DNA from: Elusimicrobiota bacterium
GTDB lineage: Bacteria; Elusimicrobiota; Elusimicrobia; FEN-1173
DNA: 64,000 nt
Direction: 5' to 3'
Assembly (NCBI GenBank): GCA_016721625.1
Contig: JADKHR010000001.1
Coordinates: forward strand, 1-64,000
Shown here in pieces: positions 54,394 through 64,000 of this stretch. Made by a program: the position numbers and the translations under genes. Each line of letters begins with the position of its first letter. Within the stretch, counting starts at the first letter, position 1. The notes beneath the pieces were generated by a model that did no database searches, was not told the DNA's origin, and was given only the letters and a program-made list of their open reading frames with translations.

Positions 54394-55772
54394 TGTTTAA
54401 AAAGATTTTGATCGCCAACCGGGGCGAGATCGCCGTCCGCGTCATCCGCGCCTGCCGGGAACTTGGCATTCGGACGGTGGCCGTCCATTCCGACATCGAC
54501 CGGGAATCCCTTCACGTTCGGTTCGCCGACGAAACGGTTTGCATCGGGCCGGGTCCCGCCGTGGAAAGTTACTTAAACATTCCCGCCATCATCTCCGCCG
54601 CCGAAATCACGGGCGCGGACGCCATCCATCCGGGCTATGGGTTCCTTTCTGAAAACACCCACTTCGCCGAGGTGTGTGAAAGTTGCCACATCACTTTCAT
54701 CGGGCCCTCCAAAGACGCCATCCGGAAAATGGGGGACAAGGCGGAAGCGCGGAAGATCATGGGCGATTACGGCGTTCCCATCATCCCCGGCACCAAGGGG
54801 TGCGTGGACGTCAACGACAAGGACCTTTTGAAGATTGCCAAAAAAATCGGGTATCCCGTGCTCGTCAAAGCCAAAGCCGGCGGCGGAGGCAAGGGCATGC
54901 GAGTGGTGCAGGATCCAAACTTCCTGAAAGATTCCATCGTGGCCGCCAGCACCGAGGCCAAAGCCAGTTTCGGCAACGGCGACGTTTATCTGGAGCGTTA
55001 TTTGAACGCGCCGCGCCACATCGAAGTCCAGGTCCTGGGGGACGCCTTCGGGAACGTGGTCAGTTTTCCGGAGCGGGATTGCTCGGTCCAACGCCGCCAT
55101 CAGAAATTGATCGAGGAGTCTCCCTCGTCTTCCATTTCGGAGAGCGTTCGGAAGAAAATGGGCAAGGCCGCCCGTTTGGCGGCGAAAGCCGTCAAATACC
55201 ACACCGTGGGCACCGTGGAGTTTCTCTACGACAAGAAAGCCGACGATTTCTTTTTCATCGAAATGAACACCCGCATCCAGGTGGAACATCCGGTGACGGA
55301 AATGGTCACGGGCGTGGATTTGATCAAGGAACAGATCCGCACCGCGGCGGGGGAAAAGCTTCTTTTCACTTCCTCGGACATCCAAATCCGTCACCACGCT
55401 TTGGAGTGCCGCATCAACGCCGAGGACCCGGACCGGAACTTCATGCCCTCCCCCGGGAAGATCACCCAGCTGATCCTGCCCGGCGGGCCCGGCGTTCGGG
55501 TCGACACGCACATCTATCAGGGCTACACCATTCCGGCCTATTACGACAGCCTGATGGCTAAACTCATCGTCTCCACCCGTTACGGCGTCGGAGGGGGGCG
55601 GGAACATACCATCCGCCGCATGGCCCGGGCCTTGAACGAGTTCACCGTCGAAGGCGTGAAGACCACGATCCCCTTTCATCGGGACGTCATGGCCCATGAC
55701 GCCTTCATGAACGGCGACGTCACCACGGATTTCATCGAAAAGCATTTGGCTCTCCAACCGGCGCACGGATGA
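54393..55772 (+). CDS. accC: Biotin carboxylase
   Basis: A 459-residue ATP-grasp enzyme that carboxylates biotin on BCCP. FKKILIANRGEIAVRVIRA, KAKAGGGGKGMRVV (ATP loop), HIEVQVLGD, ERDCSVQRRHQK and EMNTRIQVEHPVTEMVTG are diagnostic. GGAGGGA precedes the ATG, which overlaps the accB stop by one base. It may serve fatty-acid synthesis. Confidence 0.96.
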   Translation: MFKKILIANRGEIAVRVIRACRELGIRTVAVHSDIDRESLHVRFADETVCIGPGPAVESYLNIPAIISAAEITGADAIHPGYGFLSENTHFAEVCESCHITFIGPSKDAIRKMGDKAEARKIMGDYGVPIIPGTKGCVDVNDKDLLKIAKKIGYPVLVKAKAGGGGKGMRVVQDPNFLKDSIVAASTEAKASFGNGDVYLERYLNAPRHIEVQVLGDAFGNVVSFPERDCSVQRRHQKLIEESPSSSISESVRKKMGKAARLAAKAVKYHTVGTVEFLYDKKADDFFFIEMNTRIQVEHPVTEMVTGVDLIKEQIRTAAGEKLLFTSSDIQIRHHALECRINAEDPDRNFMPSPGKITQLILPGGPGVRVDTHIYQGYTIPAYYDSLMAKLIVSTRYGVGGGREHTIRRMARALNEFTVEGVKTTIPFHRDVMAHDAFMNGDVTTDFIEKHLALQPAHG

Positions 55773-56398
55773 AAAAGAAAATGGAAGGACCCGCCGCGAC
55801 GTCGGTTCAGGATCTGATCCGGGCTCAGTTGCGGGATTCGGCGGATACCCTGCTCCGGTTGGCGGAGGAGGCGCCGCACATCGAAAAAGCCGCCCGGCTC
55901 CTCGTGAAGGCGCTTAAGAACAAGAAAAAATTGATCGCGTTCGGAAACGGCGGATCGGCCGCGGACGCCCAGCATTTGACGGCGGAACTCTCGGGCCGGT
56001 TTGAAAAGGAGCGGCCGGGTTTGCCCGCCGTGGCGCTCACCACGAACAGTTCCGCCCTGACCGCCATCGCCAACGATTATTCGTATAAAGAAGTGTTCTC
56101 CCGACAGCTTCAGAATTTCGTCCAGAAAGGCGACGTGGTGGTCGCGATTTCCACCTCCGGCAACTCGGAGAACGTTTTGGAGGGGGTTCGGGAAGCGAAA
56201 AAGGCCGGCGCGGTGGTCATCGCCTGGACCGGCAAGGGCGGGGGACGACTTAAAAAAATGGCGGACGTCTGTTTGGACGTTCCGGCTCAAAGAACGTCCC
56301 GCATCCAGGAAGGCCATTTGGTTCTGCTCCACACGCTGTGCGCCTTGGTGGAAGCCGCCTTGTTCCCAGCGGTGGGGAAGGCGAGTGGGTACAAGTAA
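55769..56398 (+). CDS. gmhA: Phosphoheptose isomerase (SIS domain)
   Basis: A 209-residue SIS-domain protein. GNGGSAADAQHLTAELSGRF and ISTSGNSENVLEGVREAK match GmhA, which converts sedoheptulose 7-phosphate to D-glycero-D-manno-heptose 7-phosphate for LPS core. The LTTNSSALTAIANDYSYKEVFSRQ segment also fits. Start overlaps accC; the next gene is the heptose adenylyltransferase. Confidence 0.93.
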   Translation: MKKKMEGPAATSVQDLIRAQLRDSADTLLRLAEEAPHIEKAARLLVKALKNKKKLIAFGNGGSAADAQHLTAELSGRFEKERPGLPAVALTTNSSALTAIANDYSYKEVFSRQLQNFVQKGDVVVAISTSGNSENVLEGVREAKKAGAVVIAWTGKGGGRLKKMADVCLDVPAQRTSRIQEGHLVLLHTLCALVEAALFPAVGKASGYK

Positions 56399-56912
56399 GC
56401 CCATCGGCGGAAAACGAGGGGTGGGGAACGCCGCGTCCCGCGCGCTTCCTTCCGAAAGCCTGAACGCCGTCCTGGAAAAGGTTCGGCGCGGGAAGAGGGT
56501 GGTTTTCACGAACGGTTGTTTTGATTTGGTCCATGCGGGGCACTTGCGGGTACTGGAATGGGCCAAGGGCCAAGGGGACCTTCTGGTGGTGGGCCTGAAC
56601 TCCGACGCCTCGGTTCGAAGGCTCAAGGGCCCGCGGCGCCCGATCCTTCCCCTGGCCGACCGGGCGGCGCTGGTGGCGGCGCTGAAACCCGTGGATTTTG
56701 TGACCTGGTTTTCCGAAGACACCCCGCTCCGCTTGATCCAACGGCTCCGGCCGGATGTTTTGGTGAAGGGGGGGGATTGGTCCTCCGATTCCATCGTGGG
56801 CCGTGAGGTCGTGAAGAGCGTGGTGCGGGTCCCGTTGTTGAAGGGTCGGTCCACGACGGGGCTCATCGAAAGGATCGTGGGCCGCTATGGTTCTTCGCCG
56901 TCCGCGAAATAA
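56385..56912 (+). CDS. hldE: D-glycero-beta-D-manno-heptose 1-phosphate adenylyltransferase (HldE domain II)
   Basis: A 175-residue nucleotidyltransferase with TNGCFDLVHAGHLRVLEWAK (HxGH site) and VGLNSDASVRRLKGP. This is the stand-alone C-terminal half of HldE/RfaE, making ADP-heptose. The kinase half is not in the window. It overlaps gmhA by 14 bases and the following thi gene by 26. Together they indicate an LPS-bearing outer membrane. Confidence 0.92.
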   Translation: MGTSKPIGGKRGVGNAASRALPSESLNAVLEKVRRGKRVVFTNGCFDLVHAGHLRVLEWAKGQGDLLVVGLNSDASVRRLKGPRRPILPLADRAALVAALKPVDFVTWFSEDTPLRLIQRLRPDVLVKGGDWSSDSIVGREVVKSVVRVPLLKGRSTTGLIERIVGRYGSSPSAK

Positions 56913-57336
56913 ACCGAGGGCGTCGTTATCGGGGGCCGAGTCCGGAAAAATATACCGGGTTCTTGACGCGAATTTGAACCGCGCCCGGGAAGGGCTCCGG
57001 GTGCTGGAAGACACCGCGCGATTTTTTTGGGACGATCGAGCTCTCTTCGCGTCGTTTCGGAAGGCGCGCCACGCGCTGGACACCGCCACCCGCGCGGCGT
57101 ACCCGACCTTGGTCGGCGGACGCGAGAGCGGGAAGGATCTCGGTCGCCGGATGGCGGAGGGAACCTCTCGGGATTGGCCGGGTCTCGTCGCCGCGAATTT
57201 CCGCCGCGTGCAAGAGGCCCTTCGGGTTTTGGAGGAATACGGAAAGGTTTTCGCTCCGGGCGCCTCGGTCCAATTTAAAAAAGTTCGGTTCCGAATGTAC
57301 GTCGACGAAAAAAAAGCGCTAAGAATTCCGAACTAA
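56887..57336 (+). CDS. ThiE-associated N-terminal helical domain protein
   Basis: A 149-residue protein. RVLDANLNRAREGLRVLED and NFRRVQEALRVLEEYGKVF are the signature of the helical domain found N-terminal to thiamine-phosphate synthase in some bacteria. Here it is a separate gene, divided from thiE by two small genes. Role in thiamine synthesis is supported by family and context; the exact activity is not known. Confidence 0.75.
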   Translation: MVLRRPRNKPRASLSGAESGKIYRVLDANLNRAREGLRVLEDTARFFWDDRALFASFRKARHALDTATRAAYPTLVGGRESGKDLGRRMAEGTSRDWPGLVAANFRRVQEALRVLEEYGKVFAPGASVQFKKVRFRMYVDEKKALRIPN

Positions 57337-57375
57337 GTCTTTGTGTCCTGTTGGTTTCTTAAAGGGGGGAACCTC

Positions 57376-57645
57376 GTGCCCGTCATTTCAATGTTTTATG
57401 GGATCATTGTGAAAATGTATTTCCTAGATAATAAACGGCATAAAAAACCCCACATCCACGCGAGCTTTCAAAGCCACGAGGTCGTTCTTTCCTTGCCCGG
57501 AGGTGGCGTTTTAGAAGGCCGGTTGCCTGGGAACAAGCTGAAGCTTCTGCATGCATGGGTTGAAATTCATCGGGATGAATTAATGGCCGATTGGGATTTG
57601 GCTTCAAAAGGCGAGGCTGTTTTTCAAATTGATCCTCTAAAATAG
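57376..57645 (+). CDS. DUF4160 family small protein
   Basis: An 89-residue protein starting at GTG 57376 (PVISMFYGIIVKMYF), preceded by AGGGGGGA. It has the DUF4160 pattern PHIHASFQSHEVVLS and ends in LHAWVEIHRDELMADWDLAS. DUF4160 and DUF2442 genes occur as pairs that have been suspected as toxin-antitoxin-like modules. More AT-rich than its neighbours, consistent with insertion between thiamine genes. Confidence 0.85.
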   Translation: MPVISMFYGIIVKMYFLDNKRHKKPHIHASFQSHEVVLSLPGGGVLEGRLPGNKLKLLHAWVEIHRDELMADWDLASKGEAVFQIDPLK

Positions 57646-57654
57646 GAGGGTGAA

Positions 57655-57924
57655 ATGCATCCGCGGGTGATCCAGGTGAAGGCTGAGGACGAATTTAAAC
57701 TTCGGTTGACTTTTAAAAAAGGCCCGGACCGCTTGTTTGACATGAAGCCCTATCTTTCCATCGGGGTCTTTCGAGAGCTTTCCGACCTCGTTAAATTTAA
57801 GGCTGTTCGGGTCCATTTGGGAAGTATTCAGTGGCCGACCGGGCAAGATCTTTGTCCTGACACTCTCTTTGAGGAAAGCCACCCGATCGCGAAGCGAAAA
57901 AGGCGTTTTAAAAAAGCGGCCTGA
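57655..57924 (+). CDS. DUF2442 family small protein
   Basis: An 89-residue protein (LRLTFKKGPDRLFDMKPYL, then WPTGQDLCPDTLFEES) of the DUF2442 family. The typical partner DUF4160 lies 9 bases upstream; GGAGG precedes the ATG. Basic, Lys-rich C-terminus. Function not established; possibly the antitoxin-like half of a pair. Confidence 0.87.
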   Translation: MHPRVIQVKAEDEFKLRLTFKKGPDRLFDMKPYLSIGVFRELSDLVKFKAVRVHLGSIQWPTGQDLCPDTLFEESHPIAKRKRRFKKAA

Positions 57925-57994
57925 TCGATGGATGTCGTCGATAAAACGGATGTTTTGTCAGAGGCATCGCTGGCGGCGTGTCCAGGGAGGTTCA

Positions 57995-60063
<2,069 letters not shown>

Positions 60064-60112
60064 CCCGGAATCCTCGGGCCATCCTGTCGCGGGGCGGTCG
60101 GAGAGGGAAAAA

Positions 60113-61053
60113 ATGAAAAAGCCTCCACATCGTTCTTTTTAGTTCGGGTTCCGGCGACCTAGGCCAATCTGGGGCCCGGGTTCGATGTGTTGGGGCTGGC
60201 CTTAGGCCTTTTCGACGAGGTGAAGCTGACTCTCTGGCCTAAGAGCCACAAACCCGGTCTATCTATTACGACGACCGGGCCGGGCGCCGGAGGCATCCCC
60301 ACGGGTCCGTCCAACCTGGTTTTTCGCGCGGTTCGCACGGTTTTTAAGGCCGCCCGAAAATCACTTCCTGCCGTTGAACTCCATTTGAAGGTTCGGCTTC
60401 CCGTGGCGGGCGGATTGGGGTCCTCTTCGGCGGCCATTGTGGGCGGGCTCGTCGCGGCCAATGCCGCGGTGGGGAACCGATTTTCGGTGGCCGATCTCGT
60501 GGAGATGGCGACCGCCATCGAGGGGCATCCGGACAATGTTTTGCCGGCCTTGGTCGGCGGATTGTGCGCCGGAGTGGTGACGAAAGACGGCGTCAAATTC
60601 GTCGCTTGGAAAGACGCGTCCATGAGAAAAAACCTTCGGGCGGTGGTCTGCACGCCGGATTTGCAGGTGCCCACGGAGAGGGCCCGTAAAATCCTTCCGG
60701 CCCGGGTGGACCGGCAAGACGCCATTTTTAACGCGGCCCATGTGGCTCTCTTCTTGAGTGCTATCAAGGAAAAGCGCTACGATCTATTGGGCGAAGCCAT
60801 GGGGGACCGCTTGCATCAGCCCTATCGGGCGAAACTGGTCCCTGGCTTGATGTCGGTCGTTGTGGCGGCTCGACGAGCGGGAGCCTACGGCGCGGCGCTG
60901 TCCGGCGCGGGTCCGACGGTGTTGGCCCTGGCCCCCGTCTTTCGGGCCGAGGGCGCCGCCCGAGCCATGGAGCGTGCATTTCAGCGGAACGGCGTCGAGT
61001 CTCGTTCGACCGTTTTGGCCATCGAATCACGCGGGGCCCGAAGGATTCGTTGA
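60113..61053 (+). pseudogene. thrB: Homoserine kinase, disrupted (frameshift and in-frame TAG)
   Basis: The GHMP kinase body is intact from 60163: ANLGPGFDVLGLALG, the ATP loop PVAGGLGSSSAAIVGG, and GAYGAALSGAGPTVLAL. The normal start motif PATSANLGPGFD is broken: TAG at 60160-60162 replaces the Ser codon. Upstream, ATG 60113 (after GAGGGAAAA) reads MKKPPHRSF and then needs one extra T in the T5 run at 60136-60140 to reach LVRVPAT. With both repaired it is 313 residues, normal for ThrB. No good in-frame start lies between the stop and the motif. Sequencing errors or a true pseudogene are both possible; lysC is directly downstream. Confidence 0.8.
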
Positions 61054-61135
61054 GGTGGTTTGAGGAGAAGCGCCTTGTTTTGTTGGGATGGCTGTGCGTT
61101 GAAAGGAATGCCATAACGTGGAAGGGACGGGTGCC

Positions 61136-62371
61136 ATGAGCCAGTTGGTTGTCATGAAATTCGGAGGAAGTTCCGTGGCGGACGCCGACCGCATTAAAAA
61201 CGTGGCGGGTCGGGTGATCGCCAAGCGCAAGGGAGGCCACCGCGTCGTGGTGGTCGTCTCCGCCCCGGGGGACATGACGGACGATTTGATCGAGATGGCC
61301 GATAAAATCACGGATGAGCCTTCCGGGCGCGAGATGGACATGCTTTTGTCGACGGGGGAACAGGTCTCCATTGCGCTCCTGTCCATGGCCATCAACCATC
61401 GGGGCGTGCACGCGGTATCCCTCACGGGGCCCCAGGCGGGGATTTTCGCCGACGAAACCCACACGCGGGCCCGCATCACCGATATTCGCCCAGCGAAAAT
61501 CTTGGGAGAGTTGAAAAAGGGACGCGTCGTCATCGTGGCCGGTTTTCAAGGGCTGAACCCCAACGAAGACATCACGACTCTGGGGCGCGGCGGGTCGGAC
61601 TTGACGGCGGTGGCGCTGGCGGCGGCGCTCAAAGCCGACGTCTGCGAAATTTACACGGACGTGAAAGGCGTTTTCACCACCGATCCCCGGATCGTTCCCG
61701 AGGCGCAAAAGATCGACCGGATTTCGTTTGAGGAAATGCTGGAGCTGGCCGGAGCGGGGGCTCAAGTGATGCAACCCCGGTCCATTGAAGTGGGCAAAAA
61801 GTTCGGCGTGGACATCCACGTTCGATCCTCTTTTAGCGAAGAAGAAGGTACGTTGATCACGGCGGAGGTGCCGCGCATGGAAAACGTGGTGGTCTCGGGG
61901 GTCGCCTACGATCCCAAGCAGGCGAAAATCACATTGCGGAACATCCCGGACCGTCCGGGCGTGGCGGCCCGGGTGTTTGGTCCGCTGGCCGAGGAAGGTG
62001 TGAACGTGGACATGATTATCCAGTCGGCTCCCCAGGCCGGGCGGAACGATATCTCCTTCACCATCGGACGCGCCGACACCAAAAAAGCCATGAAGGTTTT
62101 GGACGAGGCGGCCGGAGTCCTCAAGGCCGAAGAGGTCGTTCTGGACGATAAAGTGGCCAAGATCTCCATCGTGGGCGTCGGCATGCGGAGCCATCCGGGC
62201 GTGGCGGCCAAACTCTTCAAGTCCCTGGCGGACGGCGGCGTCAACATTGATATGATCTCCACCTCGGAAATCAAGGTGGCCTGCATGGTGAAGGAAGACG
62301 ATGGTCCCAAGGCCGTCCGCATCGCCCACAAAGCCTTCGAATTGGACAAGCCTCATCCCAAGGGGAAATAG
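61136..62371 (+). CDS. lysC: Aspartate kinase
   Basis: A 411-residue enzyme that phosphorylates aspartate. VVMKFGGSSVADADRI, LSTGEQVSIALL, GRGGSDLTAVALAAAL and EIYTDVKGVFTTDPRI form the kinase domain. Two C-terminal ACT domains (ITLRNIPDRPGVAARVFGPL; SIVGVGMRSHPGVAAKLF) suggest feedback control by lysine or threonine. ATG 61136 has GAAGGGA upstream; GTG 61118 is possible. Confidence 0.96.
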   Translation: MSQLVVMKFGGSSVADADRIKNVAGRVIAKRKGGHRVVVVVSAPGDMTDDLIEMADKITDEPSGREMDMLLSTGEQVSIALLSMAINHRGVHAVSLTGPQAGIFADETHTRARITDIRPAKILGELKKGRVVIVAGFQGLNPNEDITTLGRGGSDLTAVALAAALKADVCEIYTDVKGVFTTDPRIVPEAQKIDRISFEEMLELAGAGAQVMQPRSIEVGKKFGVDIHVRSSFSEEEGTLITAEVPRMENVVVSGVAYDPKQAKITLRNIPDRPGVAARVFGPLAEEGVNVDMIIQSAPQAGRNDISFTIGRADTKKAMKVLDEAAGVLKAEEVVLDDKVAKISIVGVGMRSHPGVAAKLFKSLADGGVNIDMISTSEIKVACMVKEDDGPKAVRIAHKAFELDKPHPKGK

Positions 62372-62372
62372 T

Positions 62373-63983
62373 TTGGCCCCGCGATCGAAACCGGGCCAGG
62401 TTCTTCTCTACGACACCACCCTGCGGGACGGGACCCAGGGGGAGGGGATTTCTTTGTCCGTGGAGGACAAAGTCAAGATCGCCCAATCCTTGGATCGGTT
62501 GGGCGTGCGCTACATCGAGGGCGGCTGGCCCGGCTCGAACCCCAAGGACGAGGAGTTTTTTAAGCGGGCGCGCTCTCTGCGCTTCAAAAACGCCCGTCTC
62601 TCCGCCTTCGGCTCGACGCGCCGCAAAGACAGTCCCGCCCATTCGGACCCGAACCTGGCGGCCATCGTGCGGGTGAAAACCCCCGTGGCCTGCATTTTCG
62701 GCAAGTCCTGGGATCTGCATGTCCTTCATGCCCTGCGGGCCACTCCGGAGGAAAATCTGACGATGATCTCCGACTCCGTGCGTTTCCTGAAATCCAAGGG
62801 CAAAGAGGTGATTTACGACGCGGAGCATTTTTTTGACGGGTACCGGGCCAACGCGGAATACGCTTTGGCCAGCCTGAAGGCCGCCCTGCAGGCCGGCGCC
62901 GACAACTTGACGCTTTGCGATACCAACGGCGGCGCCCTCCCGCACCAGATCGCCGAGATCGTTCAAGACGTCCACCGCCATCTCCCGAAGGCGCCGCTGG
63001 GCATCCATTGCCATAACGACTCCGACGCCGCGGTGGCGAATTCCCTAGAAGCCGTGCGGCAGGGGGTGATCCTGGTCCAAGGCACCATCAACGGCATCGG
63101 GGAACGGTGCGGCAACGCCAACCTGATCTCCATCATCCCCGGGGTCATGAAAAAGCTGGATCGGCCGTGCCTCACCGATGTCCAATTGGCTTCCCTGACG
63201 GAAACCTCCCGCTACGTTTCGGAGATTGCCAATCAGGTGCCCCACGACGGACAGCCTTATGTGGGGCATTCGGCCTTCGCCCACAAGGGCGGGGTTCACG
63301 TGTCCGCCATGGCCCGGCACACCAGTACCTACGAACACATGGGGCCCGCGGTGGTCGGCAACAAGCGCCGCGTCCTCGTGTCTGAGCTGGCCGGGCGCTC
63401 CAACATGATCTTGAAAGCCCGGGAGTTCAATGTGGATTTGGAAAAACACCCCGAGGCCGTGGACAAGATCATCCATCAGGTGAAAGCCCTGGAAAACCAG
63501 GGTTATCATTTTGAAGGGGCCGAGGCCTCTTTCTATCTCCTCGTCATGCGGTTGGTCCATCCGTTCAAACCTTTTTTTGATCTGAAGGGGTTCCGGGTGA
63601 TCGTGGAGGAGGATAAGACCACGGGCGGCTTGGTGGCCGAGGCCACGCTCAAAGTCGTGGTGGAGGGAAAGACGGAGCACCGCGTGGCCGAAGGGTCCGG
63701 CCCCATCGACGCGTTGGATCAGGCTCTCCGCCGCGCTCTGGAAAAATTTTATCCGGGCTTAAAAACCATGCGATTGATGGACTTCAAGGTCCGGGTCATC
63801 AACGCCACGGCGGGCACCGCCGCCAAGGTCCGGGTCTTCGCCAATTCCCGGGACCCTGACGAAGAATGGGGCACCGTGGGCGTCTCCGGCAACATCATTG
63901 AGGCCTCTTGGCAGGCCCTGCGGGACGCGGTGGAATATAAACTCCTAAAAGACAGCCAACGCCGAAAACCTCGGCGCGCCTAA
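62373..63983 (+). CDS. cimA: (R)-citramalate synthase
   Basis: A 536-residue enzyme condensing pyruvate and acetyl-CoA, the start of isoleucine synthesis from pyruvate. YDTTLRDGTQGEG, GIHCHNDSDAAVANS, GTINGIGERCGNANL and a C-terminal LeuA-type regulatory domain are present. The sequence AGGWPGSNP-like EGGWPGSNPKDEEFF favours CimA over 2-isopropylmalate synthase. TTG 62373 follows AAGGGGA; the open frame before it is in lysC. Confidence 0.9.
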   Translation: MAPRSKPGQVLLYDTTLRDGTQGEGISLSVEDKVKIAQSLDRLGVRYIEGGWPGSNPKDEEFFKRARSLRFKNARLSAFGSTRRKDSPAHSDPNLAAIVRVKTPVACIFGKSWDLHVLHALRATPEENLTMISDSVRFLKSKGKEVIYDAEHFFDGYRANAEYALASLKAALQAGADNLTLCDTNGGALPHQIAEIVQDVHRHLPKAPLGIHCHNDSDAAVANSLEAVRQGVILVQGTINGIGERCGNANLISIIPGVMKKLDRPCLTDVQLASLTETSRYVSEIANQVPHDGQPYVGHSAFAHKGGVHVSAMARHTSTYEHMGPAVVGNKRRVLVSELAGRSNMILKAREFNVDLEKHPEAVDKIIHQVKALENQGYHFEGAEASFYLLVMRLVHPFKPFFDLKGFRVIVEEDKTTGGLVAEATLKVVVEGKTEHRVAEGSGPIDALDQALRRALEKFYPGLKTMRLMDFKVRVINATAGTAAKVRVFANSRDPDEEWGTVGVSGNIIEASWQALRDAVEYKLLKDSQRRKPRRA

Positions 63984-64000
63984 ATGATTTCCCGCGGCGC
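63984..64000 (+). CDS. Possible start of next gene (truncated by window edge)
   Basis: ATG at 63984 directly abuts the cimA TAA and gives MISRG before the window ends. Tight spacing is usual here, so it may begin another gene of the same run. Nothing further can be said. Confidence 0.3.

Noticed and set aside
57925..57994. TPP riboswitch before thiE/thiC
   Set aside because: No CTGAGA and no room for the two-arm fold in the 70-base gap.
60160..60162. TAG in thrB read as pyrrolysine or another recoded residue
   Set aside because: The position is a conserved serine one base from TCG, a frameshift lies beside it and other genes in the window also show errors; no other internal TAG was noticed.

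Overview
The window is a GC-rich bacterial chromosome segment. Genes are densely packed, with many 1-4 bp stop/start overlaps. No rRNA, CRISPR array, prophage or transposase gene was seen. The lineage cannot be fixed from sequence alone. A PorV-like protein beside a giant fibronectin-III/FlgD-tail surface protein, heptose (LPS) genes, an AhbD-like alternative haem synthase and a DtxR-FeoA fusion point to a diderm anaerobe or facultative anaerobe. Elusimicrobiota or a neighbouring lineage is my best guess, and this is inference.

Layout. 1-7 kb: end of a barrel-like protein, FeoB with a DtxR-FeoA regulator, a DEDDh exonuclease, TerC, and a PilX-like protein. 7-17.4 kb: a fused ADP-forming acyl-CoA synthetase/acetyltransferase, an alcohol dehydrogenase, a cysteine desulfurase-like enzyme, a SulP transporter, and a very large protein that may be a PPi-type PEP carboxykinase. 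17.4-20.9 kb (minus strand): an AspT/YidE-type transporter, a CopD-like membrane protein and a radical SAM protein. 20.9-33.9 kb: the most notable region, an extracellular electron transfer locus. It encodes an AhbD-like haem synthase, three monohaem cytochromes, an 11-haem cytochrome fused to a cytochrome b domain (CbcL-like), an octahaem cytochrome, a Tat ferredoxin plus NrfD pair, a 7-haem ImcH-like cytochrome, and an MtrA-like decahaem cytochrome with an MtrB/PioB-like porin. Together these carry 39 c-type haem motifs. 34-42.6 kb (minus strand): a surface operon with TPR proteins, a PorV-like protein and a 1676-residue fibronectin-III protein. 43-46.6 kb: a stress and nucleotide module (Usp, CMK-like kinase, ACT, PRTase), followed by a 160-nt palindrome and tRNA-Arg(TCT). 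46.9-64 kb: a biosynthetic run of pmbA, aroE-aroC-aroK-aroB, pepP, efp, accB-accC, gmhA, hldE2, thiamine genes, thrB, lysC and cimA.

Working together, the inner-membrane modules (CbcL-like, ferredoxin/NrfD/octahaem, ImcH-like) would oxidise quinol. The small cytochromes would carry electrons across the periplasm, and MtrA in MtrB would pass them through the outer membrane. Reverse flow, as in Fe(II) oxidation, is also possible. Similar FNR-like palindromes (TGAT-N4-ATCA) lie before mtrA and before the divergent radical SAM gene. A related TGAC-N4-GTCA palindrome lies before the stress operon. Each is spaced from a -10-like box as expected for an oxygen-responsive activator.

Quality note: six genes (feoB, the acyl-CoA synthetase, the PEPCK-like gene, the PorV-TPR gene, pepP, thrB) are broken by single-base indels, mostly within short homopolymer runs. 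Restoring one base at each site gives full-length products, so uncorrected sequencing errors are more likely than true pseudogenes. thrB also has an in-frame TAG inside a conserved motif.
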